Of a stretch of DNA of 64,000 bases, positions 45,120 through 53,711 are shown in pieces. Location of the stretch: contig OY969905.1 in NCBI GenBank assembly GCA_963704455.1, positions 2,914,001-2,978,000 of the forward strand, given 5' to 3'. The position numbers and the translations under genes are program-made. Positions within the stretch are counted from its first letter, which is position 1. Each line of letters begins with the position of its first letter. The notes under the pieces were generated by a model that did no database searches, was not told the DNA's origin, and saw nothing but the letters and a program-made list of their open reading frames with translations. Origin of the DNA: DASTCZ01 sp963704455 (GTDB taxonomy: Bacteria; Acidobacteriota; Terriglobia; Acidiferrales; UBA7541).

Positions 45120-46450
45120 GGCAGGCTCCTGCTTCCCACCGCTTCGCGCAACTGCTCAAGCGCGAGCATGTAACTGGCAAGCGCTTGCCGGTAGGCAAGC
45201 TGATTAGCGCGATAAGTGCGTTCGGCATCCAGAAAATCGAGCAGGCTCGCCGCCCCGCGCTTGTACGCGTATTCGCTAATGTCCCGCGACGCCTGCGCCT
45301 GATCTACATAGCCTGAGCGGTAAAGCTGAATGATCTGGTCATTGGTGCGCAGACCCGCGTAGGCGTCCACCACGTCGGACACCACCTGCTCCGAGGCTTC
45401 CGTTGAAAGCTCTTGAAGCTGCGTGACAGCGGTGCGGGTGCGCGCAATTTCCCCCTGGTTGCGGTCGAAAATGGGCAATTCGATGTTGAAGAAAATGGAA
45501 GCGGTATTCGCGGCGTTTACATGCGAATAGTTGGCGGTGGCAGTTAGGTCCCGTTTTCCATAGGCCTTCGCCAGTGAAAACTGGCCCTGCGACAACGTGA
45601 CACTTTGTTGCGCGGCGCGCAAATCCGGACGCGACCGCAACGCCTGCGCTTTCAGGTCGTCCATGCCCGAGTGCACCGGAAGGTATTCGAGTTCGCCCTG
45701 GACATCGAAATTATCCGGCACCGATTCAAAGCCCACCAACTGGCGCAGCCCCGCGAGCGCCTGGACTTTGGCGAGTTTTGCAGCCGAGACGTCGCTTTGG
45801 AATTGCAGCAATTGCAACTTGATCTTTAGCAGGTCGCCTTCGCTGATATCGCCGGCTTTGTATTGCGCCTCGCCGATATCAACGGTCTGCTGGAAACTTT
45901 TTAAATCCTGCTCCGCGAAATCTATGGTTGACTGGGCCAGCAGGACGCCGACGAATTGCTGCGCAACGTTGAACGACAGCGTTCGCTCGTTGTCCGAAAC
46001 CAAGGATTGCGTGACGGCGGTCTGGTCCTTCGCCGCCGCCAGCCGGTGCTGGCGCTTTTGGCCTCGCTCAAACAGGTAGCTGACGCCCACATCGAACTCC
46101 GCGCTGTTGTCGATGTAAGTCCCCGTGAAGGCGCTCGGCGTAAAGACCGGTAGAAATTGGGCATCCACGGTAATTGCAGGATTGGGCCGCAAGTTGGCGG
46201 TGATCTCTGATGCCTGATTCTGAAGAATCATGTTCCGGGCAGCCAGCAGGGCATGGTTGTGCTTCACGGCCATGTCCATCGCCTGATCGAGCGTAATCCG
46301 GGCAGGCGGACTCTGCTGCGCAGCCACAGGGCGCGACGCGAGGGCGGCGCACCCGAGCGCAATCGCAAGCCAGATTCTCCAGCGTGGTGTCCGCCGCGGG
46401 AATTGGCGCGAAGTTTTTACCAACGAAACCATTTCATTTAGTAAACGCAT
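45116..46450 (-). CDS. czcC: TolC family outer-membrane efflux channel
   Basis: A 444-residue channel protein. A hydrophobic signal (LAIALGCAALASRPVAAQ) ends near residue 45. Two homologous halves follow with TolC-type helices: LDQAMDMAVKHNHALLAARN and ALRSRPDLRAAQQSVTLSQG, plus ELPIFDRNQGEIARTRTAV. ATG 46450 follows a perfect GGAGG at 7-8 nt; the frame is open to 46555 but lacks a site. First gene of the tripartite pump operon. Confidence 0.92.
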   Translation of the reverse strand: MRLLNEMVSLVKTSRQFPRRTPRWRIWLAIALGCAALASRPVAAQQSPPARITLDQAMDMAVKHNHALLAARNMILQNQASEITANLRPNPAITVDAQFLPVFTPSAFTGTYIDNSAEFDVGVSYLFERGQKRQHRLAAAKDQTAVTQSLVSDNERTLSFNVAQQFVGVLLAQSTIDFAEQDLKSFQQTVDIGEAQYKAGDISEGDLLKIKLQLLQFQSDVSAAKLAKVQALAGLRQLVGFESVPDNFDVQGELEYLPVHSGMDDLKAQALRSRPDLRAAQQSVTLSQGQFSLAKAYGKRDLTATANYSHVNAANTASIFFNIELPIFDRNQGEIARTRTAVTQLQELSTEASEQVVSDVVDAYAGLRTNDQIIQLYRSGYVDQAQASRDISEYAYKRGAASLLDFLDAERTYRANQLAYRQALASYMLALEQLREAVGSRSLP

Positions 46451-46618
46451 ATAACCTCCACTGGCTGCGGGTTCCACGCCCAGCGCAAAATTCGTGGGCG
46501 CACAATCAAGCGTTAATAAAAAGCTCAATTCGTGAAAATTGAAAATTACTGCCAATAAGTTCCTGAGATTTCGCCTCGGATAAGCGGCGCTACAAACCCG
46601 TAGCGCGCTTTGTGTTGG

Positions 46619-46906
46619 CTACGCGGCGGGAGGAGCGCGGGGGACAGCGAGGATAATCGACGGCCCGGGCACGCCTGTGGCATCAGCCGGCAACGGAACC
46701 GTGGCAAAAATGATCGGTGCTGAGACTCGATCCACTACCAGATGCTGAGCCACCGGCTGGTGGCTCACATGGCAGATCTGGCACGCATCGCCCGACGTAT
46801 TGCCGTGCGAATGCCACACACCGCCCATTACCACAGTCATCAAAAGGAGCAGCACGGCCAGAAGAGCCGGGGCGCCTGCGAGCCTGGATGGTTTGCTTCG
46901 ATACAA
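46619..46906 (-). CDS. Exported peptide with WHSH and CQICHVSH motifs (paralogue B)
   Basis: A 95-residue protein with a single hydrophobic segment (residues 12-30), then WHSHGNTSGDACQICHVSH, a hydrophobic C-terminal half and the ending PRAPPAA. It starts with TTG 46906, supported by AGAAGGA 7 nt upstream. It lies 168 bp upstream of the TolC gene on the same strand and is paralogous to the peptide at 40394-40696, so the pair brackets the pump operon. Probable role: periplasmic metal capture or sensing (inference). Confidence 0.62.
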   Translation of the reverse strand: MYRSKPSRLAGAPALLAVLLLLMTVVMGGVWHSHGNTSGDACQICHVSHQPVAQHLVVDRVSAPIIFATVPLPADATGVPGPSIILAVPRAPPAA

Positions 46907-46955
46907 GAAACTGTCCTTCTAGGGCAATGCAGTCTGCCCGAACACAGACCGACCT

Positions 46956-46983
46956 ATTGTACTCCAGACGTGCGGGGGGCCAA
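46956..46983 (-). promoter_or_regulatory. Promoter of the WHSH/CxxCH peptide and probably the pump operon
   Basis: On the minus strand TTGGCC, a 16-bp spacer and TACAAT (46961-46956), about 50 bp before the TTG start. No other clear promoter is seen before the TolC gene. Confidence 0.4.
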
Positions 46984-47031
46984 CCCCGTTCCACTCCTTT
47001 AAGTTACCCGCCCTTCCGATTGACAGATTGA

Positions 47032-47322
47032 TCAGGCGGTTTGCTTCAGTGCGCGCTCGACCAGGCCAAGGCACCGCTGGGCGCGGTCGCGCAACGCGCC
47101 GCGAAGCTCCTTTTGGTTTCGCTGCAGGGTATGGAGCTCATCGGCAATGGCGAGCGCGGCAAGCACGGCTACGCGGCCGGTGTCCACGGTCCGGGCGGCG
47201 TCCGCGACGGCGTTCATTTTTTCGTCCACATAGGCGGCCAATTCCTGGACGTAGGCGGCGTCCAAATCGCCTTGCATGTTGTAAGTCTGCCCGAAAATTT
47301 CGACCTTGATGCGCTCAGCCAT
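47032..47322 (-). CDS. zapA: Cell division protein ZapA
   Basis: A 96-residue protein that bundles FtsZ filaments. The N-terminus MAERIKVEIFGQTYNMQGD is the ZapA fold opening, followed by AAYVDEKMNAVADAARTVDT and a C-terminal coiled-coil helix (LAALAIADELHTLQRNQKEL). ATG 47322 follows GGGAGG at 7 nt; a TTG at 47328 is less likely. In many bacteria zapA is followed by 6S RNA; here those are 11.5 kb apart with the metal cluster between. Confidence 0.93.
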   Translation of the reverse strand: MAERIKVEIFGQTYNMQGDLDAAYVQELAAYVDEKMNAVADAARTVDTGRVAVLAALAIADELHTLQRNQKELRGALRDRAQRCLGLVERALKQTA

Positions 47323-47542
47323 ATGCAAGCCTCCCGTCCGCGGGAGCCATTCTCACGCCGCGCCGCGCTCAATGCAAGCCGGGCCGGCGCAGTCCGTCGC
47401 GCCCGCGCCCACGCCGCGCATTTCAGATGTAAGCAAACACTTACAGTTGTTGACAACCCGCGCGCTCCTGAAGCCATCCCAATGGGTGACAACGAAATTG
47501 CCTGGCCAGCCCCAGGCCTTCCTCGTTGCCAAGGAGGCTTTT

Positions 47543-47782
47543 ATGACCCGCAAAATCAAGCTTTTGGCAGTGTTGCTGGGCGCCTTGGTGATGTTCGGTG
47601 GCGCCGGAGTGGCTCAGGCGAGCGACCGCTATCGTGACGATGGCTGCTACCGCAAGATCAGCAATGAAGAGCGCGAACTCGACCGCGCAATCCGCAAGCA
47701 CGGCTATTACAGCCGCCAGGCCGATAGCGAGCGGCGCGAACTGGCCCGTTTGCATTATGAATGCGGCCGGCGTTGGCGCTGA
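47543..47782 (+). CDS. Small secreted basic protein
   Basis: A 79-residue protein with a signal peptide (residues 1-26, ...GGAGVAQAS), then a short charged domain with two Cys (DGCYRK and YECGRRW) that could form one disulfide. AAGGAGG at 47531-47537 gives an ideal ribosome-binding site. The frame is open far upstream, but only this part has coding features. A terminator follows at 47811. Function unknown. Confidence 0.72.
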   Translation: MTRKIKLLAVLLGALVMFGGAGVAQASDRYRDDGCYRKISNEERELDRAIRKHGYYSRQADSERRELARLHYECGRRWR

Positions 47783-47810
47783 CCCGTAACTCAATTCATC
47801 CCAAAAAAGC

Positions 47811-47850
47811 AAAGGCCGGACCCGTTTCTTGGGGTTCGGCCTTTTTGTTT
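47811..47850 (+). terminator. Intrinsic terminator
   Basis: AAAGGCCGGACCC (47811-47823) pairs with GGGTTCGGCCTTT (47832-47844) with one G-T wobble, then TTTGTTTT. It ends the small secreted protein gene. Confidence 0.82.
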
Positions 47851-47866
47851 TCGTTATTCGTTTTGA

Positions 47867-48181
47867 TTAATTCGCGACAGGTGCCAACTCGTCGGCGAAC
47901 ACGGCTTCAAAGCGCTTTTTCTCGTCCTGATCGTGCAACATCACGATGGGTACGACGCGCATCGACCGCTTGCAGCTCCGGCACACGGTCACTTCGCCCT
48001 GCAAATCCTGCAGGAAGCCGTCCGTGAAGCGGTACAACGACCGTTCGCGGCGAGCGTTCTTGGTTCCATCTGCGCCGCAGTGCGGGCAGGTGAATTCAAC
48101 GATGTCTTCTTGTGGATCCCGGTTCAGCGCGGCCCACCCGGTTTGGCGAACTCCGAGCGTCTCTGTAGATTGGCGGTTCAT
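47867..48181 (-). CDS. Zinc-ribbon protein, unknown function
   Basis: A 104-residue protein with CPHCG (about residue 36) and CRSCKR (about residue 74), giving two CxxC knuckles of a zinc ribbon. In between lies a helix-rich insert with TDGFLQDLQGEV. I chose ATG 48181 since sequence before it does not look coding; no strong ribosome-binding site is seen. Convergent with the small secreted protein. Confidence 0.55.
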   Translation of the reverse strand: MNRQSTETLGVRQTGWAALNRDPQEDIVEFTCPHCGADGTKNARRERSLYRFTDGFLQDLQGEVTVCRSCKRSMRVVPIVMLHDQDEKKRFEAVFADELAPVAN

Positions 48182-48477
48182 GATACTGGTACCATCCCTT
48201 TCGCGACTTGGAAACTTCCCCCAATAATTCAGATGCACTGGATGGCGGACTGGATGCAACTTCTGGAAGGAAATCCTGCCCCAACCAACGATAAACTGTT
48301 CCCCACGCATTACTTAGCATAAACCGCAGCTTCTCGTCCAGAGGAATTTGCAGTCCATTTGGGAACCTTCACCGGGCCCCGGTGTCCAACCCGAATGAAG
48401 GCGCGCCTCTCCACTTTGATTTCATAGGGATTCAGCGAGCTAGCCCGTAAGCCACTGAAAATAAAGGAGATGTGTCG

Positions 48478-49320
48478 ATGCGCCCAGAAGGCCAAGAAGA
48501 AAACGCAGCAATAAATTCATCCAAGCCGCAAACAAACGCCGTGCTACAGGGCTTTTTGGCTGACTGCATGGTCGACGCCGATCCCAACTCGACTTCTCGC
48601 GCTGGCAGAGCCCGAGGAAGGGCAATCGGCATCTCTGCCCTTGCGCAGGCCTTTCTCCTCGCAGCCATTCTGATCGTGCCGCTCTTTGCGACCAGCCAAT
48701 TAGTCTCGGTCAGGAATGCCGTCCCAATTGCTCCGTACGGCGGAATGCCTCGGCGTGGGACGGAGCCGAAGCCAAATGACACGAGGCAGCGAACCGCTGA
48801 AAGGCGGCGGGTTCCACCCACCGCATTCGTATTTCACGCGCCTTCAAACAGGAGCACGAGAAACGACTCAAACACGGAGAGGGGCACCGATAATCTGGAT
48901 GGGCCGCCAAACGTTGGCTTGCCGAATGGAGATCCGCGTGGCAATTCAGACAGGCCCGGACTAATCCAAATTTCCGGATTCGATGGTCCGCTTCCCCCAA
49001 GGCCTGAAGAGGAGAAGAAGGCTGCGACCAAACCGATCGCTGTGAGTGAGGGTGCGGAGCTAGCACAACTGATTCATCGCGTTGAACCGGTCTATCCGAG
49101 GTTGGCGCTTTACCGTCACACGGAGGGCACGGTGCAACTGCGCGCCATCATTGGCCGAGATGGTATCGTGCGCGAACTTCACGCACTGAGTGGCGATGCG
49201 GTTCTGGCATATGCCGCGCAGGAAGCCGTGAAGCAATGGCGCTTTCGGCCGACGATGCTCGACGGCCAGCCCATCGAGGTGGACACTTTTATCACAGTGG
49301 TGTTCAAGATTAAGCAGTAG
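48478..49320 (+). CDS. TonB-family energy transducer-like protein
   Basis: A 280-residue protein. A transmembrane helix (about residues 50-75, SALAQAFLLAAILIVPLFA) precedes a Pro-rich, disordered periplasmic linker and a TonB C-terminal domain (about 190-278) with YPRLALYRHTEGTVQLRAII and AAQEAVKQWRFRPTMLDGQP. It probably couples the proton motive force to outer-membrane receptors; no ExbB/ExbD is adjacent. AAGGAGA lies 7 nt before ATG 48478, preferred over a GTG at 48472. Confidence 0.82.
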   Translation: MRPEGQEENAAINSSKPQTNAVLQGFLADCMVDADPNSTSRAGRARGRAIGISALAQAFLLAAILIVPLFATSQLVSVRNAVPIAPYGGMPRRGTEPKPNDTRQRTAERRRVPPTAFVFHAPSNRSTRNDSNTERGTDNLDGPPNVGLPNGDPRGNSDRPGLIQISGFDGPLPPRPEEEKKAATKPIAVSEGAELAQLIHRVEPVYPRLALYRHTEGTVQLRAIIGRDGIVRELHALSGDAVLAYAAQEAVKQWRFRPTMLDGQPIEVDTFITVVFKIKQ

Positions 49321-49349
49321 GAACGCTGGGGATTGAAAGGCGGAAAGTG

Positions 49350-50312
49350 TTAATCCGCCGCGGAAACAGTAGAGGATTCTTCGTGTGCCGTGGCAGGCGC
49401 GTGCGCGGGATGGTCCGCCCCCGGCGAGGAGGTTTCTGTCCAGAGAGTCTTGTCGGCAAGCAGCTTGGAAACGAGTAGCGTGTGTAGCGCGTGGCCTGCC
49501 TTGTGCGCGTCCACGCGCCCCAGGAGAGGCCGTCCCACCAGCGCGAGATCTCCGATCAGGTCGAGCGCCTTGTGGCGCACGAATTCGTCCGGCGAGCGCA
49601 GCGGGCCGTTCATCACTCCATCGCGCGTGAGGACGATCGCGTTATCAAGCGAGCCGCCGCGCGCGAGCCCCGCGGCGCGAAGCCAGTCCACGTCTTCGAG
49701 AAAGCAAAAAGTTCTTGCAGTGGAAAGACTTCTCAAAAAAGTTTCACGGTTCACAACGAGTTCGATTTCTTGTTGCCGCGCCATCGGGTGTGGAAAATCC
49801 ACATAGACGTGCACGCGAAGCTCGTCGGCGGGATAAATCCCGATGCGCCGGTCTCCATCGTGCACCTCCACATGCTTGAGCACTTTCAGATAGCGGCGCC
49901 GGCGCCGCAGTCTTTCGACGCCCGCTTGATCAATCATTTGCATGAAGGGTTGCGCGGAGCCATCCAGAATCGGCAACTCGAGATTGTCCACGTCGATAAA
50001 AATATTGTCGATCCCGCAGGAATAGATGGCGGCGAGAACATGCTCGGTGGTGGAAAGCCACACACCCTTTTTCATCAATGACGTGGCGTAGCTGACGCGA
50101 GAGACGTTTCTGCCATGTGCCTCGATGGGAAAATTGTCGAGGTCCGTCCGGCGGAACACAATTCCCGTATCGGCAGGCGCGGGCTCAAAACACATTCGGC
50201 ATTTCACGCCGGTGTGGAGCCCAACCCCGTGAGTCTCTACTGAGCGCGCAATGGTGGTTTGCAGCGGCACGACATTCAAAATATTAGCAGGTTCTTGGCC
50301 CAAGCCATGCAA
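49350..50312 (-). CDS. lpxC: UDP-3-O-acyl-N-acetylglucosamine deacetylase
   Basis: The committed step of lipid A synthesis, a zinc-dependent deacetylase of about 306-320 residues. Motifs: GVGLHTG near the N-terminus, TTEHVLAAIYSCGIDN, ELPILDGSAQPF and the C-terminal HKALDLIGDLALVG and HKAGHALHTLL regions with zinc-binding His/Asp. This shows a Gram-negative envelope. The start is uncertain: TTG 50312 opens the frame, while GTG 50270 (VPLQTTIARS) matches the usual length before GVGLH better. Confidence 0.94.
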   Translation of the reverse strand: MHGLGQEPANILNVVPLQTTIARSVETHGVGLHTGVKCRMCFEPAPADTGIVFRRTDLDNFPIEAHGRNVSRVSYATSLMKKGVWLSTTEHVLAAIYSCGIDNIFIDVDNLELPILDGSAQPFMQMIDQAGVERLRRRRRYLKVLKHVEVHDGDRRIGIYPADELRVHVYVDFPHPMARQQEIELVVNRETFLRSLSTARTFCFLEDVDWLRAAGLARGGSLDNAIVLTRDGVMNGPLRSPDEFVRHKALDLIGDLALVGRPLLGRVDAHKAGHALHTLLVSKLLADKTLWTETSSPGADHPAHAPATAHEESSTVSAAD

Positions 50313-50592
50313 AATAAGCCGTTTGTTATCAACCGCTTACAGACGCAGGTGGGCGTCACCACGGCATTGTGTGGTAAACACGCAACATTGTGCCCAGTTT
50401 CGTGCGTCTATTTCGACTTGATTGAACAAACAGAACGATGCCGCATCGAATCGGTGGACACTTCCTGCAGGCGGATCGTCAACCACGTCATCGTTGGGAA
50501 CTGAAGTGATCAAACAGAAGGCGAACAGCGTGTTGCCATGTCGTGAAGTACTCTTCCCCCGGCGCGAACGCGCCCCCCCAAAAATTCGCACC

Positions 50593-51555
50593 CTACCGAT
50601 GGCACCGGAACGTATCGCGTACCTCGTCGATTTGCTTCCACATCTCTCCATCGCGCGGCTCAAGTGAATTCCCGACGAAGACCATTGTGTTGTTGGACCT
50701 TCCGCAACCCGAGATCAGAACCTCCGAGTTCAATGCGATGACTTTGCCGTGGGTATCGTAGATGGTTAGGATCCCGCTGAACGCCCGAGCTGCCGCTCCT
50801 CCAAACGTGTGCGATGTCCCTGTATCTTCCTTGTAGGTTGCCGTTACTTTGGAAAGATCAGGCGTGAATCCATAGTTTCCGCCTCGCTCCACGGCCAGTC
50901 CGCGAAAATACGTCAGCATGTCGGACTGCAACTGCTCCGCGCTCAGCATGCGCGAACCTTCCAGCAACATAAAGAACAGATAAGAATGATATTCGGGAGA
51001 GGCGGTATCGTCGAAGTTCGGCGCAAACAAGAGATCTACGAAGCCGTGGTAAGAAAGCGTCGGCGCCCATGGCAGCGGAAAATGATAACGTGGATCGGCT
51101 GACCAACCCCCGGGAGCCGTATACACGAATGGATCGGACGCCGGATTTGAAATCGGTGGGTAGGGCACCCGAACGAGTGCGATCTCCGATTGGCTGCCAT
51201 CGGCCTTTAAAACGGTCAGACGGATCGTGCCGCCGATAGGTCCATGAATCTCGTTGAGGACATCTCCGATTTCGCGTCCTCCGACCGGCGTTCCGTTTAC
51301 TGCGATGACCAGGTCCCCGCTATGGATGCCGGCCTTTTCGGCGGGCGATCCTTCCACAACCTTCAGGACGACTAGAGGGCCGAGGTGGCCCGGTTGCATT
51401 TGGGGATCATACAGCTGGGCGAAAAAGATTCCGATCGAGCCGCGGTCGGCCGCCGAGGTCCGCCCCGGCGTTGCGGATGTCAGCAAAATAAGAGACGCGA
51501 GGAGTGCCGCTAAGAAGAAGTGGAGAGATCGGCAAGAAAACAATCGGGTGCTCAT
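50593..51555 (-). CDS. Secreted PDZ-domain protein
   Basis: A 320-residue exported protein. A signal peptide (residues 1-36) is followed by a PDZ domain with VVEGSPAEKAGIHSGDLVIAV and VNGTPVGGREI at about residues 55-110. The C-terminal half has no assigned domain and shows no protease triad, so it is probably a PDZ adaptor or sensor and not a DegP/CtpA-type protease. ATG 51555 follows TAGGAGA. Divergent from the AraC regulator. Confidence 0.72.
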   Translation of the reverse strand: MSTRLFSCRSLHFFLAALLASLILLTSATPGRTSAADRGSIGIFFAQLYDPQMQPGHLGPLVVLKVVEGSPAEKAGIHSGDLVIAVNGTPVGGREIGDVLNEIHGPIGGTIRLTVLKADGSQSEIALVRVPYPPISNPASDPFVYTAPGGWSADPRYHFPLPWAPTLSYHGFVDLLFAPNFDDTASPEYHSYLFFMLLEGSRMLSAEQLQSDMLTYFRGLAVERGGNYGFTPDLSKVTATYKEDTGTSHTFGGAAARAFSGILTIYDTHGKVIALNSEVLISGCGRSNNTMVFVGNSLEPRDGEMWKQIDEVRDTFRCHR

Positions 51556-51777
51556 GGCTGTTCTCCTATCGCGTCGCCATAAATTCACGGCTGCGAACGC
51601 TAGTTAAGACCTTCTGCGACGCGAGATCTTGTAAGGAATTAGCGTTTTCTTCATGGAGTGTGGGCGGAGCGAGGTGGTCTGCACGGGAAGATTTGGTCTT
51701 CGGAGCAACGGATTCGCGCACGGGGCGTATATGTAAGGTGAGCCCCCCCGCTGATTCGCTTGCGAGGGGATAAATCC

Positions 51778-52653
51778 ATGCAGCCATCTTCAAGCGCGTT
51801 CGGCGCGCAACATCCGCCACAATATCCCGGCTGGTCGCGGCGTGTTCTCCGGCAACTTGAAACGCCGTCAGTGAAAGTCGAAGAGATGGTGTACGCACCA
51901 GGGCTCTGCGTCGCACGCCATTCCCACGACACCTCCAATTTTATTTACACCATCGCGGGTGCGCATTGGTCGGGGCACAGCCGCGGAGGCGAAATATGCG
52001 CGCCGCGCACGGTGCGGTTCCTTCCCGCAGGCGAACCTCACGAAAATTATTTTCCGGTCGGCTGCAGGGGCCTTCACATCGAGCTGCGCAAGCCGTTCTT
52101 ACAGCTTGCCGCCGAGCATGGCCGCACGATATGCGCACCGGGTGAACTCGCCCGCCCTTCCGCCGTTGCCCTGTGCGTGCGGCTTCTGCACGAATTTCGC
52201 CAGGAAGATTGCGACTCCCCGCTAGACATTGAAGCGGTGATGTTGCAACTCTTGCTCGCCGATGAGCAGGCCTCCGCGCAAAACCCCACACCCCGCCGCG
52301 GCCTTGCACCCGTCTGGCTGCTTCGAATTCGAGAAATGCTAAGGGATCAAGAGCACGCGCGCCTCACACTCACGGAACTCTCGCGTCGAGTTGGACGGCA
52401 CCCCGTCCAGATCAGCCGTCAGTTTCATCATCATTTCGGCTGCACGATCAGCGAATATATGCGGCGCGTCCGCATTGCACGGGCGCAATCTCTCTTGTGC
52501 TGCCGCGACTTTTGCATTGCGGAAATCGCGCTGGCTTGCGGTTTTAGCGATCAAAGCCATTTCACCACCGCGTTCCGCAGGATTACGGGTATGCCGCCCC
52601 ACCGCTACCGTTTGCATATCTCCAGCAAGCCGCACGTGCAGGAATCCGCCTGA
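51778..52653 (+). CDS. AraC family transcriptional regulator
   Basis: A 291-residue regulator with a cupin-like N-terminal ligand domain (CVARHSHDTSNFIYTIAGAH and RFLPAGEPHENYF) and a C-terminal double helix-turn-helix: LTLTELSRRVGRHPVQISRQF, then ISEYMRRVRIARAQSLLC and IAEIALACGFSDQSHFTTAFRR with the AraC signature. ATG 51778 has GAGGGG 8 nt upstream. The ligand and targets are unknown; divergent from the PDZ protein gene, which may be a target. Confidence 0.92.
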   Translation: MQPSSSAFGAQHPPQYPGWSRRVLRQLETPSVKVEEMVYAPGLCVARHSHDTSNFIYTIAGAHWSGHSRGGEICAPRTVRFLPAGEPHENYFPVGCRGLHIELRKPFLQLAAEHGRTICAPGELARPSAVALCVRLLHEFRQEDCDSPLDIEAVMLQLLLADEQASAQNPTPRRGLAPVWLLRIREMLRDQEHARLTLTELSRRVGRHPVQISRQFHHHFGCTISEYMRRVRIARAQSLLCCRDFCIAEIALACGFSDQSHFTTAFRRITGMPPHRYRLHISSKPHVQESA

Positions 52654-52713
52654 TGCCGCATCACTTGTCACGCTAGCAAGCAGGGCGTAAAATACGTATT
52701 CAAACTCCGTCCC

Positions 52714-53640
52714 ATGGCTACACCCTTCAACATTCTGCCGAACGCGAATAACCCCGGCATGCCCGTGCCGTCACCTGAGATGCGCCCGCGGCCAGAGTGG
52801 CTGAAAACAAAATTTTTCGGTGGGCCCAATTATCAGGACCTGAAGGGAATTATGCGCACGCTCGGGTTGCACACCGTTTGCGAAAGCGCGCGCTGCCCGA
52901 ACATGGGCGAATGCTGGGAGCATCGCACCGCAACATTTATGATTCTCGGCAATATTTGCACGCGCGCCTGCGGTTTCTGCGCCGTGCCGTCGGGGCGGCC
53001 TCTGGGTCCACCGGAAGAAGACGAGCCGGAGCGCGTCGCGGAAGCTGTGTTGAAAATGGGTCTGCGCTACGCCGTGGTCACTTCCGTGAATCGCGACGAC
53101 GAACCCGATGGCGGCGCGGCAATCTTTGCGCGCACAATTTCGGAGATTCGCCGCCGCGTGCCGGGCTGCAGAGTCGAGGTGCTGATCCCGGATTTTCGCG
53201 GCGTGTGGCCTGCGCTCGAAACCGTGCTTGCCGCGCGGCCTGACGTGCTGAATCACAACGTCGAAACCGTTCCGCGGCTTTACCGGCAGGTGCGCAAAGG
53301 CGCGATTTACGAGCGGTCACTCGAACTGCTGCGGCGCGCGAAGGAATATGCGCCGGAGATTCCGGCGAAGACCGGAATGATGCTGGGCCTCGGAGAATCG
53401 CGCGAAGAGGTTCTTTCCGCGATCAGCGACCTGGTTGCGCAGGGCACTGACATCCTCACAATCGGTCAATATTTGCAGCCCACGCGGGAGCATCTGCCGA
53501 TTGTGCGTTACGTCCACCCGGACGAATTCTCCGAATACAAACAACTTGGCGAGCAGATGGGCTTCCGCCACGTTGAGGCCGGGCCGCTCGTGCGATCCTC
53601 ATATCACGCTTTCGAGCAATCCGAAGCCGCGCGCGGCTAG
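52714..53640 (+). CDS. lipA: Lipoyl synthase
   Basis: A radical-SAM enzyme that inserts sulfur into octanoyl groups on lipoyl domains. The protein has 308 residues. Both iron-sulfur clusters are visible: the auxiliary-cluster motif CESARCPNMGEC and the SAM-cluster motif CTRACGFC (CxxxCxxC). The C-terminal RSSYHAFEQ with the conserved Ser is present, as is NHNVETVPRLY. LipB, the octanoyltransferase, is not in the window. Confidence 0.96.
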   Translation: MATPFNILPNANNPGMPVPSPEMRPRPEWLKTKFFGGPNYQDLKGIMRTLGLHTVCESARCPNMGECWEHRTATFMILGNICTRACGFCAVPSGRPLGPPEEDEPERVAEAVLKMGLRYAVVTSVNRDDEPDGGAAIFARTISEIRRRVPGCRVEVLIPDFRGVWPALETVLAARPDVLNHNVETVPRLYRQVRKGAIYERSLELLRRAKEYAPEIPAKTGMMLGLGESREEVLSAISDLVAQGTDILTIGQYLQPTREHLPIVRYVHPDEFSEYKQLGEQMGFRHVEAGPLVRSSYHAFEQSEAARG

Positions 53641-53685
53641 CCGTCCCATATACACATAACCGCACAATTTACGCGTCTTAAATCG

Positions 53686-53691
53686 TATAAT
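53686..53691 (+). promoter_or_regulatory. -10 element before the MOT1-type transporter
   Basis: A perfect TATAAT 21 bp before the ATG at 53712. The -35 region (around CACAAT) is poor, so confidence is moderate. A start near 53698 would give a leader of about 14 nt. Confidence 0.35.
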
Positions 53692-53711
53692 ATCGCTCTT
53701 TCTCAGACGCT

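Noticed and set aside
40394..46906. CxxCH motifs as cytochrome c heme sites
   Set aside because: The motif fits heme attachment formally, but the proteins are tiny, have additional His around the motif, lack a distal Met ligand region of a cytochrome fold and lie in a metal-efflux cluster. Metal binding is more likely, though heme is not excluded.
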